A stretch of DNA of 64,000 nucleotides from Arhodomonas aquaeolei DSM 8974 (GCF_000374645.1 NZ_KB894804.1:62001-126000), one strand, 5' to 3'; numbered from the stretch's first letter, positions 51,355-61,039 are shown. Numbers and translations are program-made. The notes: generated by a model from the letters alone, not told the origin.

Positions 51355-51771
51355 GTGCACTACACCATCAGCGAGGCGGGGCGTCGGGCCGGGTGCCCGG
51401 CCGTGACCATCCGTTACTACGAGCGTATCGGGCTGCTGCCGCAGCCGGCCCGGGGGACGAACGGTTACCGCTATTACACCGGGGCGGACGTCGAGCGCCT
51501 GGCGTTCGTGGTCCGCGCCCGTGAGCTCGGCTTCGGGCTGAGCGATATCGGCGAGCTTCTGGCGCTCGCCGCGCATCACGACCAGCCGTGCCAGGCCGTG
51601 GACGAGAAGATCGCCGGCCAGCTCGCCGCGGTACGCGAGCGCATCGAGCAGCTCACCGCCCTGCAGGCGCGGCTGGAACGGCTTCAGGCGGCCTGCAACG
51701 GCCGTCACCCCATCGATCAGTGCGGCATCCTCGCCGCGCTCTCACCGGAGGCGACCACCGCCGGGCAGTGA
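51355..51771 (+). CDS. MerR family heavy-metal-responsive regulator (CadR/PbrR/ZntR-like)
   Basis: Metal-sensing transcription activator, 138 residues. The N-terminal winged helix is typical (TISEAGRRAGCPAVTIRYYERIGLLP; GYRYYTGADVERLAFV). A long dimerisation helix follows, and the metal-site cysteines are Cys79 (DQPCQAV), Cys114 (AACNG) and Cys123 (DQCGIL), the pattern of Pb/Cd/Zn sensors rather than the CxxxxxxxC loop of copper sensors. The start is GTG at 51355 behind GGGAGG. It faces the CDF unit across a perfect palindrome and converges with the MHS transporter gene. Confidence 0.92.
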   Translation: MHYTISEAGRRAGCPAVTIRYYERIGLLPQPARGTNGYRYYTGADVERLAFVVRARELGFGLSDIGELLALAAHHDQPCQAVDEKIAGQLAAVRERIEQLTALQARLERLQAACNGRHPIDQCGILAALSPEATTAGQ

Positions 51772-51787
51772 GCCCGCCGGGCCAGGC

Positions 51788-53113
51788 TCAGCGCAGGGGT
51801 TCGCGGCTGCGGTCCTGCATCAGCCACAGTGCAGCGGCGGCGACGAGTGCGGCGACGACGAGATAGAGTCCCGGCGCCCCCTGGTAGCCGGTGGCCGACA
51901 TCAGCCAGCTCGCCATCATCGGTGCGGTACCGCCGGCGACGCCGAGCCCCAGGTTGTAGGCCAGGGAGTAGCCGGTGAGCCGGTCCGCCACCGGGAACAG
52001 CTCCACCAGCATCGCCGGCGCGGAGCCCAGCGGCAGCGCGATCAGCAGTGCCAGGATCACCTGCGCGGCGATCAGGTCCGGCAGCCCCCGGGCGGCCAGC
52101 ACCACCAGGGCCCAGCCGCACAGCGCGACCAGTACGAACGCACCGACCAGCAGGGTGCGTCGCCGCATGACATGGTCGGTGAGCCAGCCGCTCAGGGGGA
52201 TGATCGGCATGGCGAGCGCCAGACCCAGCGAGTTCACCTGCAGCGCCACGTCGTTGCCGATGCCCCCGATCTCGCTGGCATAGGTGGGCAGGTAGACCAG
52301 CGGGATGTAGAACACGATGCCGTAGCCCGAGGCGAAGATCACCGCCAGTACCGTCTCCCGCAGGTTCTGTGTCAGCGCCTCGTGCAGCGGCGAGTCGTCC
52401 TCGTGTTGCGCCTGATGGTGTGTCATGTGCGGCGAGGCGTGGAGGTCGCGTACATAGAGATAGGCCAGCAGCGCGAACACGCCGCCGAGGATGAACGGTA
52501 CCCGCCAGCCCCAGGCGTCGACGGCGCCCTGCGGCAGTAGCGTGCTCACCAGCGCGGCCAGCCCCGAGCCCACCAGGGTCCCGGCCAGGCTGCCGAAGTT
52601 CGCCCAGCTGCCGGAGAAGCCGCGCCGGTGCAACGGCGAGGTCTCCACCATGTAGGTCACCGAGCCGCTGAATTCGCCGCCCACGGACAGTCCCTGCAGC
52701 AGGCGCACCCCGACCAGCAGCACCGCCGCCCACAGCCCGGCGCTGGCATGGGTGGGCAGCAGCCCGAGCAGGGTGGTGGCCGTGCCCATCGTGATGATGG
52801 AGATCTTCAGCACCGCCGCCCGGCCGAGACGGTCGCCCACGTAGCCGAACACCACGCCGCCGATGGGCCGCATCACGAACCCCGCGGCGAATACGCCGAA
52901 GGTCGCGATCAGCGACGCCAGGTGGTTGTCCGACGGGAAGAAGAGCTGGGAGATCACCGGCGCGAAGAAGCCGTAGAGGGCGAAATCGTACCACTCCATG
53001 ACATTGCCGATGGTCCCGCCGACGACCGTCTTCGGTGTATGCGCGCGACCGGTATAGGCGTTGGTACGCGTGGGTTTCTGTTGGGGTGTGTCGTCCCCGG
53101 CTGTCGAGGTCAT
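51788..53113 (-). CDS. MFS transporter, metabolite:H+ symporter (MHS/ProP-like) family
   Basis: Inner-membrane proton symporter, 441 residues, 12 helices. MHS-family features are clear: VVGGTIGNVMEWYDFALYGFF at helix 1, RPIGGVVFGYVGDRLGRAAVL between helices 2 and 3, and LLQGLSVGGEFSGSVTYMVE. Members carry betaine, proline, citrate, alpha-ketoglutarate or similar solutes; the substrate cannot be told here. ATG 53113 follows a good AAGGAGAA site. It is divergent from the formate dehydrogenase operon across a 279-base gap. Confidence 0.88.
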   Translation of the reverse strand: MTSTAGDDTPQQKPTRTNAYTGRAHTPKTVVGGTIGNVMEWYDFALYGFFAPVISQLFFPSDNHLASLIATFGVFAAGFVMRPIGGVVFGYVGDRLGRAAVLKISIITMGTATTLLGLLPTHASAGLWAAVLLVGVRLLQGLSVGGEFSGSVTYMVETSPLHRRGFSGSWANFGSLAGTLVGSGLAALVSTLLPQGAVDAWGWRVPFILGGVFALLAYLYVRDLHASPHMTHHQAQHEDDSPLHEALTQNLRETVLAVIFASGYGIVFYIPLVYLPTYASEIGGIGNDVALQVNSLGLALAMPIIPLSGWLTDHVMRRRTLLVGAFVLVALCGWALVVLAARGLPDLIAAQVILALLIALPLGSAPAMLVELFPVADRLTGYSLAYNLGLGVAGGTAPMMASWLMSATGYQGAPGLYLVVAALVAAAALWLMQDRSREPLR

Positions 53114-53276
53114 TCGTTCTCCTTGTCGTGACACGTCGTGAGTGAATGTCCGCCCCCTTTTCCGGGCAGACCGGCGAACGCCGTCGCCCGTTCCTTCCGG
53201 CGGGCGCGGTCGCGGGGTCGTAACCTCGCCGGTGCCAAGCTGCGCCGCACCATAGGGGGCGGCGATGAAGTCATTG

Positions 53277-53316
53277 AAATCAGCGATTTGACGCTTATCC
53301 GCCCCGGAACTAGCGT
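53277..53316 (+). promoter_or_regulatory. Candidate promoter and palindrome upstream of fdsG
   Basis: TTGACG (53288-53293), 17-base spacer, weak -10 TAGCGT (53311-53316), in the 279-base gap between the MHS transporter and fdsG. The short palindrome AAATC-AGC-GATTT (53277-53289) overlaps the -35 and could be a LysR-type site for the regulator at 61262. The rest of the gap shows nothing I recognise. Confidence 0.3.
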
Positions 53317-53392
53317 TCTGATCAAACTATACGCCCCCGGCCGGAGACAGGGTGCCCGCCCCTGTGGACGGGGCACGGTGTGGAGGAGATGC

Positions 53393-53860
53393 ATGCCGGA
53401 ATACAGCGAATCACGCGCGGCGATCCTCGATGCGATCTGCCGACGCCATGCCGACGCACCCGGTGCGTTGCTGCCTATCCTCCACGAGGTGCAGGAGCGC
53501 CTCGGCCATATCCCGGGGGATGCCGTTGCCGGCGTCGCCGAACGGCTCAACCTCACCCGCGCCGAGGTCGACGGGGTGGTGGGGTTCTATACCGACTTCC
53601 GCCGCGAACCGGCCCCCGCGCGGGTGGTGAAGGTCTGCCGCGCCGAGGCCTGCCAGGCCGTGGGTGGTCGCGAGGTCTACCGCGCCGCGGTCGCCGCCGC
53701 CGAGGCCGCCGGCGGTACGGTGGAGGTGGAGGCGGTCTACTGCCTGGGCAACTGCGCCTGCAGTCCCGCCGCCCAGGTGGACGGCGAGACCCTGGGGCGG
53801 CTCGACACCGAGCGGGTGACCCGGCTGGTCGCAGGCACGGACGGGGAGGTGCCGGCATGA
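53393..53860 (+). CDS. fdsG: NAD-dependent formate dehydrogenase gamma subunit
   Basis: [2Fe-2S] thioredoxin-fold subunit of the soluble, molybdenum-containing NAD+-dependent formate dehydrogenase; homologous to NuoE. The 155-residue protein has ligands Cys82 and Cys87 (VCRAEACQAVGG) and Cys117 and Cys121 (YCLGNCACSP). The ATG at 53393 follows GGAGGAG; the open frame upstream is not family-like. First gene of fdsGBACD, overlapping fdsB by four bases (ATGA). Confidence 0.95.
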   Translation: MPEYSESRAAILDAICRRHADAPGALLPILHEVQERLGHIPGDAVAGVAERLNLTRAEVDGVVGFYTDFRREPAPARVVKVCRAEACQAVGGREVYRAAVAAAEAAGGTVEVEAVYCLGNCACSPAAQVDGETLGRLDTERVTRLVAGTDGEVPA

Positions 53861-55401
53861 AGGTCTTCCTCTCCCGGGACAGCAGCGCGCAGTCCATCGG
53901 TGCCGAGGCCGTCGCCCGTGCCCTGGCCCGGGTGGCGGCGGAGCGCGGTGAGCCGCTGGAGCTGGTGCGCACGGGCTCGCGCGGGCTGTTCTGGCTCGAG
54001 CCCATGATCGAGATCGAGCGCGACGGCCGGCGCGAGGGCTTCGGCCCGGTCACCCCCGCGGACGTCCCCGGGCTCGTCGCCGCGCTGGCCGATGGCGGTA
54101 CCCACCCCCTCCATCTGGGCCGCATCGAGGAGCTGCTTGCCGCCCAGGGGCAGCGCCGGATCAACTTCCGGCGCTGCGGCGTCGTCGACCCGGCGTCCTG
54201 GGAGGATTACGTGGTCACCGGCGGTACCCGGGGCCTGCGGGCCGCGCTGGAGATGGCGCCGGCGGACGTGGTGGAGGCGGTAACCGCCTCCGGGCTGCGC
54301 GGCCGCGGCGGTGCCGGCTTCCCCACCGGCGTGAAGTGGCGCACCACCCACGAGGCGACCGCCCCGCGCAAGGTCGTGGTCTGCAACGCCGACGAGGGCG
54401 ACAGCGGCACCTTCGCCGACCGCATGCTCATGGAGGGCGATCCCCTCGCCCTCATCGAGGGCATGGCCATCGCCGCCGTCGCGGTGGGGGCGGAGGAGGG
54501 CTACATCTACCTGCGCTCCGAATACCCCCACGCCCGCGAGGCCCTGGAGCGGGCGATCGGGATCGCCTACGACAACGGCCTGCTCGGCGCGGACCTGCTC
54601 GGCTCCGGACGCCGCTTCGATATCGCCCTGCGCATGGGTGCCGGGGCCTACATCTGCGGCGAGGAGACCTCGCTGCTGGAGAGCCTCGAGGGCCGGCGCG
54701 GGGTGATCCGCTTCAAGCCGCCACTGCCGGCGGTGCAGGGCGCCTTCGGTGTACCCACGGTGGTGAACAACGTCATCACCCTGGCCACCGTGCCGGCGAT
54801 CCTCGCCGACGGCGCCGAGGCCTACGCCGCCCTCGGCCACGGCAAGTCCCGCGGCACCCTCACCGTACAGCTGTGCGGCAACGTCCGCCGCCCCGGGCTC
54901 TACGAGGTGCCCTTCGGGGTGTCGCTGGCCCACGTCATCGACGAGCTCGGCGGCGGCACTGCCTCCGGGCGGCCGGTGCGCGCGGTGCAGGCCGGCGGCC
55001 CGCTGGGGGCCTACCTGCCGGCCCCGGCGCTGGACGTGCCGCTGGATTACGAGGCGCTGGCCGAGCGCGGCGGGATGATCGGTCACGGCGGCGTCGTGGT
55101 CTTCGACGACACCGTGGACATGGCCGAGCAGGCGCGCTTCGCCATGGAGTTCTGCGCCATCGAGTCCTGCGGCAAGTGCACTCCGTGCCGGATCGGCTCC
55201 ACCCGCGGGGTGGAGGTCATCGACCGCATCCGTGCCGGCACCGACGCCGACGCCAACCTGGCCCTGCTCGGCGATCTCTGCGACGTCATGGAGCAGGGCT
55301 CGCTCTGCGCCCTGGGCGGGCTGACCCCGTATCCCGTGCGCAGCGCGCTCGAACACTTTCCCGAGGACTTCGGGACCCCGGCCGCCGCTGCGGCGGGCTG
55401 A
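53857..55401 (+). CDS. fdsB: NAD-dependent formate dehydrogenase beta subunit
   Basis: NAD+/FMN-binding subunit, homologous to NuoF with an N-terminal NuoE-like extension. The 514-residue protein has an N-terminal thioredoxin-like domain (about 1-120; MKVFLSRDSSAQSIGAEAV), [16 protein letters not shown] for NADH/FMN, AYICGEETSLLESLEG, and [4Fe-4S] ligands in ESCGKCTPCRIGSTRG with a fourth Cys in GSLCALGG. It overlaps fdsG and ends 18 bases before fdsA. Confidence 0.96.
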   Translation: MKVFLSRDSSAQSIGAEAVARALARVAAERGEPLELVRTGSRGLFWLEPMIEIERDGRREGFGPVTPADVPGLVAALADGGTHPLHLGRIEELLAAQGQRRINFRRCGVVDPASWEDYVVTGGTRGLRAALEMAPADVVEAVTASGLRGRGGAGFPTGVKWRTTHEATAPRKVVVCNADEGDSGTFADRMLMEGDPLALIEGMAIAAVAVGAEEGYIYLRSEYPHAREALERAIGIAYDNGLLGADLLGSGRRFDIALRMGAGAYICGEETSLLESLEGRRGVIRFKPPLPAVQGAFGVPTVVNNVITLATVPAILADGAEAYAALGHGKSRGTLTVQLCGNVRRPGLYEVPFGVSLAHVIDELGGGTASGRPVRAVQAGGPLGAYLPAPALDVPLDYEALAERGGMIGHGGVVVFDDTVDMAEQARFAMEFCAIESCGKCTPCRIGSTRGVEVIDRIRAGTDADANLALLGDLCDVMEQGSLCALGGLTPYPVRSALEHFPEDFGTPAAAAAG

Positions 55402-55419
55402 TCCGGCAAAGAGGTAGCC

Positions 55420-58311
55420 ATGGCTGTCGTACAGGAAACGGACTACGGAACCCCGGTGAGCACCGACGCCCGCACGGTCACCCTGGAGGTGGACGGCCAC
55501 AGCGTGACCGTGCCCGCCGGCACCTCGGTGATGCGTGCGGCGATGACGGCGGACATCGCGATCCCCCGGCTGTGCGCCACCGACAGCCTGGAGCCGTTCG
55601 GCTCCTGCCGGCTGTGTACCGTGGAGATCGAGGGGCGCAAGGGCTACCCCGCCTCCTGCCACACCAACGTCGAGCCGGGGATGGTGGTGCGCACCCAGAC
55701 GCCGGCGCTGGAGAAGCTGCGCCGCGGGGTCATGGAGCTGTACATCTCCGATCACCCCCTGGACTGCCTGACCTGCTCGGCCAACGGCAACTGCGAGCTC
55801 CAGGACATGGCCGGCGCGGTGGGCCTGCGCGAGGTGCGCTACGGCTACGACGGGGCGAACCACCTGGACGCCCCGGTGGACGACTCCAACCCGTATTTCA
55901 GCTTCGACCCGAGCAAGTGCATCGTGTGCTCGCGCTGCGTGCGCGCCTGCGAGGAGGTGCAGGGCACCTTCGCGCTGACCATCGACGGGCGCGGCTTCGA
56001 CTCCGTGATCAGCGCCGGCACCGCCGAGGATGACTTCCTCGACTCCGAGTGCGTCTCCTGCGGCGCCTGCGTGCAGGCCTGCCCCACCGCGACCCTGCAG
56101 GAGAAGACCATCGTCGAGCATGGTCAGCCCGAGCGCAGCGTGATCACCACCTGCGGCTATTGCGGCGTGGGCTGTTCGTTCAAGGCGGAGCTGCGCGGTG
56201 ACCAGGTCATCCGCATGGTGCCCTACAAGGACGGCCAGGCGAACCACGGCCACTCCTGCGTGAAGGGGCGTTTCGCCTGGGGCTACGCCACCCACCCGGA
56301 CCGGATCACCACACCGATGATCCGCGAGCGCATCACCGACGCCTGGCGCGAGGTGAGCTGGGAGGAGGCCATCGATTTCGCCGCCGGGCGTATCCGCGGC
56401 ATCCAGGCGGAGCACGGGCGCGGGGCGGCCGGGGCGATCACCTCCTCGCGCTGCACCAACGAGGAGACGTACCTGGTGCAGAAGCTCGCCCGGGCGGTGT
56501 TCGGCACCAACAACGTCGACACCTGCGCGCGGGTGTGCCATTCACCCACGGGCTACGGTCTGAAGACCGCCTTCGGCACCTCCGCCGGCACCCAGGACTT
56601 CGATTCGGTGGAGGACTCCGACGTCATCCTGGTCATCGGCGCCAATCCCACGGACGCCCATCCGGTGTTCGCCTCGCAGATGAAGCGCCGGCTGCGCGAG
56701 GGCGCGCGGCTCATCGTGGTGGACCCGCGCCGCATCGACCTGGTGCGTACGCCCCACGTCGAGGCCGACTACCACCTCCAGCTCCGCCCGGGCACCAATG
56801 TCGCGCTGGTTAACGCCCTGGCCCACGTGATCGTCACCGAGGGTCTGGCGGACGAGGCCTTCGTCGCCGAGCGCTGCGAGTCCGAGGCGTACGCCGACTG
56901 GCGGGAGTTCATCGTGCGCCCGGAGAACGCCCCGGAGGCGGTGGAAGGGGTTACCGGCGTGCCCGCGGAGGCACTGCGCGGTGCCGCCCGGCTCTACGCC
57001 ACCGGGGGCAACGCCGCGATCTACTACGGCCTCGGGGTGACCGAGCACAGCCAGGGCTCGACCATGGTCATGGGCATGGCCAACCTGGCCATGCTCACCG
57101 GCAACCTGGGGCGGCGCGGTGTCGGTGTGAACCCGCTGCGCGGGCAGAACAACGTCCAGGGCTCCTGCGACATGGGTTCCTTCCCCCACGAGTTCCCGGG
57201 CTACCGGCATGTCGCCAACGACGAGGTGCGCGGGGTCTTCGAGCGCGAGTGGGGCCTGTCCCTGGACAACGAGCCGGGGCTGCGGATCCCCAACATGATC
57301 GACGCCGCCATCGCCGGCAGCTTCAAGGCGCTCTACATCCAGGGCGAGGACATCCTCCAGTCCGATCCGAACATCAAGCACATCGCCGCCGGGCTGGAGA
57401 ACATGGACTGCGTCATCGTCCAGGATCTCTTCCTCAACGAGACGGCGAGCTATGCCCACGTCTTCCTGCCCGGCTCGACCTTCCTGGAGAAGGACGGCAC
57501 CTTCACCAACGCCGAGCGCCGGATCAACCGCGTGCGCCGCGCGGTGGCGCCGCCGGGGGGCATGGCGGACTGGGAGATCACCCTGGCCCTGGCCAGGGCG
57601 CTGGGCTCGCAGATGGACTACGGTCATCCCTCGGAGATCATGGACGAGATCGCCCGCACCACACCCACCTTCGCCGGTGTGACCTACGATAAGCTCGAAC
57701 ACTTGGGCAGCATCCAGTGGCCGTGCAACGAGGCCCATCCGGAAGGCACGCCAACCATGCACGTGGACACCTTCGTGCGCGGCCTGGGGCAGTTCATGCT
57801 CACGCCCTACATCCCCACCGAGGAGCGCAGCAACCGCAGGTTCCCGCTGCTGCTCACCACCGGGCGGATCCTCTCGCAGTACAACGTCGGCGCCCAGACC
57901 CGGCGCACGGACAACCGGGTCTGGCACGCCGAGGATCGTCTGGAGATCCACCCCCACGACGCCGAGCAGCGCGGCATCGGCGACGGTGCCCGAGTCGCGG
58001 TGCGCAGCCGCATCGGCGAGACCACGCTGCGGGCGCTGATCACCGATCGCGTGCCGCCGGGGGTGGTCTACACCACGTTCCATTTCCCGGAGACCGCGGC
58101 CAACGTGGTGACCACGGAGCAGTCCGACTGGGCGACCAACTGCCCCGAGTACAAGGTCACGGCGGTGGAGGTCACGCCCAGTGTCACCGATTCCGAGTGG
58201 CAGGTGCACTACCGCGAGCACCGCGAGCGGACCCTCGGCCTGCCCGCCGAGTCCGCGGAGATGGAGACGGCGGACGGTGCCGTGATCGCCGCGGCGGGGG
58301 CGGGCCGATGA
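55420..58311 (+). CDS. fdsA: NAD-dependent formate dehydrogenase alpha (catalytic) subunit
   Basis: Molybdenum bis-MGD subunit that oxidises formate to CO2. The 963-residue protein has an N-terminal [2Fe-2S] domain (LCATDSLEPFGSCRLC), the HPLDCLTCSANGNCELQD His/Cys site, two ferredoxin-like motifs (CIVCSRCVRAC, CVSCGACVQAC), the CGYCGVGC cluster and the molybdopterin domain. The Mo ligand is a cysteine (Cys373 in CARVCHSPTGYGL), not selenocysteine. Unlike NuoG, it keeps the CxxCxxxC cluster. It overlaps fdsC by four bases. It is cytoplasmic, with no Tat signal. Confidence 0.96.
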   Translation: MAVVQETDYGTPVSTDARTVTLEVDGHSVTVPAGTSVMRAAMTADIAIPRLCATDSLEPFGSCRLCTVEIEGRKGYPASCHTNVEPGMVVRTQTPALEKLRRGVMELYISDHPLDCLTCSANGNCELQDMAGAVGLREVRYGYDGANHLDAPVDDSNPYFSFDPSKCIVCSRCVRACEEVQGTFALTIDGRGFDSVISAGTAEDDFLDSECVSCGACVQACPTATLQEKTIVEHGQPERSVITTCGYCGVGCSFKAELRGDQVIRMVPYKDGQANHGHSCVKGRFAWGYATHPDRITTPMIRERITDAWREVSWEEAIDFAAGRIRGIQAEHGRGAAGAITSSRCTNEETYLVQKLARAVFGTNNVDTCARVCHSPTGYGLKTAFGTSAGTQDFDSVEDSDVILVIGANPTDAHPVFASQMKRRLREGARLIVVDPRRIDLVRTPHVEADYHLQLRPGTNVALVNALAHVIVTEGLADEAFVAERCESEAYADWREFIVRPENAPEAVEGVTGVPAEALRGAARLYATGGNAAIYYGLGVTEHSQGSTMVMGMANLAMLTGNLGRRGVGVNPLRGQNNVQGSCDMGSFPHEFPGYRHVANDEVRGVFEREWGLSLDNEPGLRIPNMIDAAIAGSFKALYIQGEDILQSDPNIKHIAAGLENMDCVIVQDLFLNETASYAHVFLPGSTFLEKDGTFTNAERRINRVRRAVAPPGGMADWEITLALARALGSQMDYGHPSEIMDEIARTTPTFAGVTYDKLEHLGSIQWPCNEAHPEGTPTMHVDTFVRGLGQFMLTPYIPTEERSNRRFPLLLTTGRILSQYNVGAQTRRTDNRVWHAEDRLEIHPHDAEQRGIGDGARVAVRSRIGETTLRALITDRVPPGVVYTTFHFPETAANVVTTEQSDWATNCPEYKVTAVEVTPSVTDSEWQVHYREHRERTLGLPAESAEMETADGAVIAAAGAGR

Positions 58312-59213
58312 GCCCCGCTCCCGCCACCGGGCGGCCCGGCCGTGTGCCCGTGGACGTGCCCGTGATCGCGGACGGCGCCGCCGTGTCCGGGCCGCCCCGG
58401 GCAGCGCCGTATCGCGAGGTTCCCGTGGCCCGCTGGTCCGGCGGAGCCCCGGCCAAAGGCCGCCGGCGCGTGCCCGAGGAGGTGCCGGTGGCGATGCGCG
58501 TGGACTGCGCGGACTACGCGGTCATGCTCGCCAGCCCCACGGACCTGGCGGACTTCGGCGTCGGCTTCTTCTACACCGAGGGCGTCATCGACGGTCCCGG
58601 GGACATCGCCGTGCTGTCGCACAGCGAGCACGACGCGGGCATCGTCCTGCGCGTCGAGCGCCGCTCCGGTGCCGCGCCGATCGCCGACGTCCGCGAGGGC
58701 GGACGCCGGCTGGCCGGCGCCACGGGCTGCGGGCTCTGCGGGGTGGAGGCCCTGAGCGACGCCGTGCGCCCGGTGCGGCGCGTGCCCGCCTCGGCGGCGG
58801 TGGACGCCAGGGCGGTGCACCGCGCGGTGGCCGGGCTGCGCGAGTGGCAGCCCCTGAATGCGAGCACCGGCGCGCTGCATGCCGCGGCCTTCGCCGCTGC
58901 CGACGGCACGGTCGTGACCGCGCGGGAGGACGTCGGCCGCCACAACGCGCTGGACAAGCTCGTTGGCGCGTTACTGCGCGACGGCACCGATCCCGGCGAC
59001 GGCTTCGTGGTGATGACCAGCCGCTGCAGCTACGAGCTGGTCCAGAAGGCCGCCCGGCTGGGGACGGCCACGCTGTGCACGGTCTCCGCGCCGACGGGGC
59101 TGGCCATCCGCCTCGCCGGCGAGGCCGGTATGACCCTCATCGCCCAGGCGAGGGGTGACGGCTTCAGCGTGCTCACCGGCCGCGTCGCGGATGCCGCCGC
59201 GGGTGGGCGGTGA
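58308..59213 (+). CDS. fdsC: FdhD/FdsC formate dehydrogenase sulfurtransferase
   Basis: Chaperone that delivers sulfur to the bis-MGD cofactor and so activates FdsA. The 301-residue protein has the family Cys pair Cys141/Cys144 in GCGLCGVEAL, the EDVGRHNALDKLVG segment and SRCSYELVQKAA near the C-terminal third. It starts inside the last codon of fdsA (ATGA). The first 55 residues are a variable Pro/Ala-rich leader. The in-frame open region upstream belongs to fdsA in another frame. Confidence 0.94.
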   Translation: MSPAPATGRPGRVPVDVPVIADGAAVSGPPRAAPYREVPVARWSGGAPAKGRRRVPEEVPVAMRVDCADYAVMLASPTDLADFGVGFFYTEGVIDGPGDIAVLSHSEHDAGIVLRVERRSGAAPIADVREGGRRLAGATGCGLCGVEALSDAVRPVRRVPASAAVDARAVHRAVAGLREWQPLNASTGALHAAAFAAADGTVVTAREDVGRHNALDKLVGALLRDGTDPGDGFVVMTSRCSYELVQKAARLGTATLCTVSAPTGLAIRLAGEAGMTLIAQARGDGFSVLTGRVADAAAGGR

Positions 59214-59251
59214 TCCGCCCGGGCAGAGACGGGACGACCAAAGGACGCCCT

Positions 59252-59455
59252 ATGCATACCGACAAGCTCGTGCACATGGCCAACGAGATCGCCACCTACT
59301 TCGAGGCCTACCCGGAGGACCGGGCCCGGCGCGAGACGCTGGGCCACATCCGGGCGTTCTGGGAGCCGCGCATGCGTTCGGCGCTGGGCGAGCACGCCCG
59401 CGCGGGCGGGGACGGGCTCCGAGCGCTGGCGCACTGGGCGGCGGAACAGTTGTAG
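59252..59455 (+). CDS. fdsD: Formate dehydrogenase delta subunit
   Basis: Small accessory subunit of the FdsGBA complex, 67 residues. The family pattern is visible: LVHMANEIATYFEAYPED near the N-terminus, then HIRAFWEPRMRSAL and a helical C-terminus. ATG 59252 gives this N-terminus; a longer frame from 59210 is less likely. It completes the fdsGBACD operon; the order matches Rhodobacter and Cupriavidus. Confidence 0.92.
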   Translation: MHTDKLVHMANEIATYFEAYPEDRARRETLGHIRAFWEPRMRSALGEHARAGGDGLRALAHWAAEQL

Positions 59456-59586
59456 CGGCGCCCCGCCGCAGGCCGGTCATGGCAGCCCGGGCGGTCCCCG
59501 CCGGGGCCGCCGCTGCCGGCCGTTCAGGGGGAGACAACGAACAGGCCACAGGCCAACTGCCAAAGGCGTAGCGGAGGAGAGAGATT

Positions 59587-61014
59587 ATGAGCACCACCGA
59601 CGCAGGGTTCCTGTCGAAGGAACGCATCACCGCGCCACGCAATTTCAACCGATGGCTGATACCACCTGCCGCCCTGGCGGTGCACCTGTCCATCGGCCAG
59701 GTCTATGCACTGAGCGTGTTCAACCTGCCGTTGACCCGGGTTCTCGGCGTCACCGAGCAGACACCGGCGGACTGGCGCCTCACCAGCCTCGGATGGATAT
59801 TCAGCATCGCCATTCTGGTGCTCGGCCTGGCGGCGGCCTTCGGCGGCCATTGGGTTGAGCGGGTCGGCCCGCGCAAGGCCATGGCGGTGAGCGCCGTGAC
59901 CTTCGGCGGCGGCTTCCTGGTCTCGGCGCTTGGCGTGCAGACCCACCAGCTGTGGTTGCTGTACCTCGGTTACGGCGTACTCGGCGGCATCGGTCTCGGT
60001 TTCGGTTATGTCTCGCCGGTCTCGACATTGCTCAAGTGGTTCCCGGATCGGCGTGGCCTGGCCACTGGCATGGCGATCATGGGCTTCGGCGGCGGCGCGA
60101 TGCTCGCCTCACCCATGTCCGTGGCACTGATGGACTACTTCTCCACGCCGGAGTCGGTCGGCGTGGCGGGGGCGTTCGTGGTCCTCGGCATTGTCTACTT
60201 CATCGCCATCGGATTCGGCGCGCTGATCGTGCGGGTACCGCCGGAGGGCTGGAAGCCCGAGGGCTGGGACGGTCAGGTCGCTGGCGGCTCCGGCAAGGCG
60301 AGCCTGGTTACCGACGGCCACGTACACATCAACCAGGCGATGAGGACCCCGCAGTTCTACCTGATGTGGGCGGCGCTGTTCCTCAACGTCACCGCCGGCA
60401 TCGGCGTGCTCGGACAGGCCTCGGCGATGAGCCAGGAGATGTTCCCCGGCGTGATCACCGCGGGTGCGGCGGCGGGCTTCGTGGGCATGCTCAGCCTGTT
60501 CAACATGGCGGGCCGGTTCTTCTGGGCGTCGCTGTCCGACCGCATCGGCCGCAAGACCACCTTCAGTACGTTCTTCATCCTCGGCATGGTGCTGTTCGCG
60601 CTGGTGCCGCAGACGGGGAATCTCGGTGCGGTGACGCTGTTCGTGATCGGCTACATGGTGATCATCAGCATGTACGGCGGCGGCTTCTCCACGATCCCCG
60701 CCTACCTCGCCGATGTGTTCGGCACCCGGTTCGTGGGCGGCATCCATGGCCGGATCCTCACCGCTTGGTCGGCGGCGGGTGTGGTCGGCCCGACGCTGGT
60801 TAACTATATCCGCCAGTACCAGATCGACCAGGGCGTGGCCAAGGCAGACGCCTACACCATCACCATGTACATCATGGCGGCGCTGCTGTTCGCCGGCCTG
60901 CTGTGCAATCTTAAGATCCGCCAAATAGCCGACCACCACCTCATAGACGAGGAGGCCGAACCCGTTCGTCCGGTCCGTGGTGGCCCGACGGTTGCGGCGG
61001 ATGCCCAGAACTGA
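59587..61014 (+). CDS. MFS transporter, oxalate/formate antiporter (OFA) family
   Basis: Polytopic transporter, 475 residues, 12 helices. OFA-type features: HLSIGQVYALSVFNLPLTRVLG at helix 1, the LGGIGLGFGYVSPVSTLLKWFPDRRGLATGMAIMGFG region of helices 4-5, and GFSTIPAYLADVFGTRFVGGIHGR in the second half. OxlT of Oxalobacter exchanges oxalate for formate; here the neighbouring formate dehydrogenase makes formate or another small carboxylate plausible. No oxalate-degrading enzyme is visible. AGGAGAGAG precedes the ATG. A tiny membrane protein gene follows. Confidence 0.9.
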   Translation: MSTTDAGFLSKERITAPRNFNRWLIPPAALAVHLSIGQVYALSVFNLPLTRVLGVTEQTPADWRLTSLGWIFSIAILVLGLAAAFGGHWVERVGPRKAMAVSAVTFGGGFLVSALGVQTHQLWLLYLGYGVLGGIGLGFGYVSPVSTLLKWFPDRRGLATGMAIMGFGGGAMLASPMSVALMDYFSTPESVGVAGAFVVLGIVYFIAIGFGALIVRVPPEGWKPEGWDGQVAGGSGKASLVTDGHVHINQAMRTPQFYLMWAALFLNVTAGIGVLGQASAMSQEMFPGVITAGAAAGFVGMLSLFNMAGRFFWASLSDRIGRKTTFSTFFILGMVLFALVPQTGNLGAVTLFVIGYMVIISMYGGGFSTIPAYLADVFGTRFVGGIHGRILTAWSAAGVVGPTLVNYIRQYQIDQGVAKADAYTITMYIMAALLFAGLLCNLKIRQIADHHLIDEEAEPVRPVRGGPTVAADAQN

Positions 61015-61039
61015 ATAAATCCCCGGAGGAGGACTACCC

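Noticed and set aside
53138-53392. N-terminal extension of fdsG
   Set aside because: Open frame lacks family similarity, has no convincing start, and would cover the divergent promoter gap; the ATG at 53393 has a strong ribosome site.
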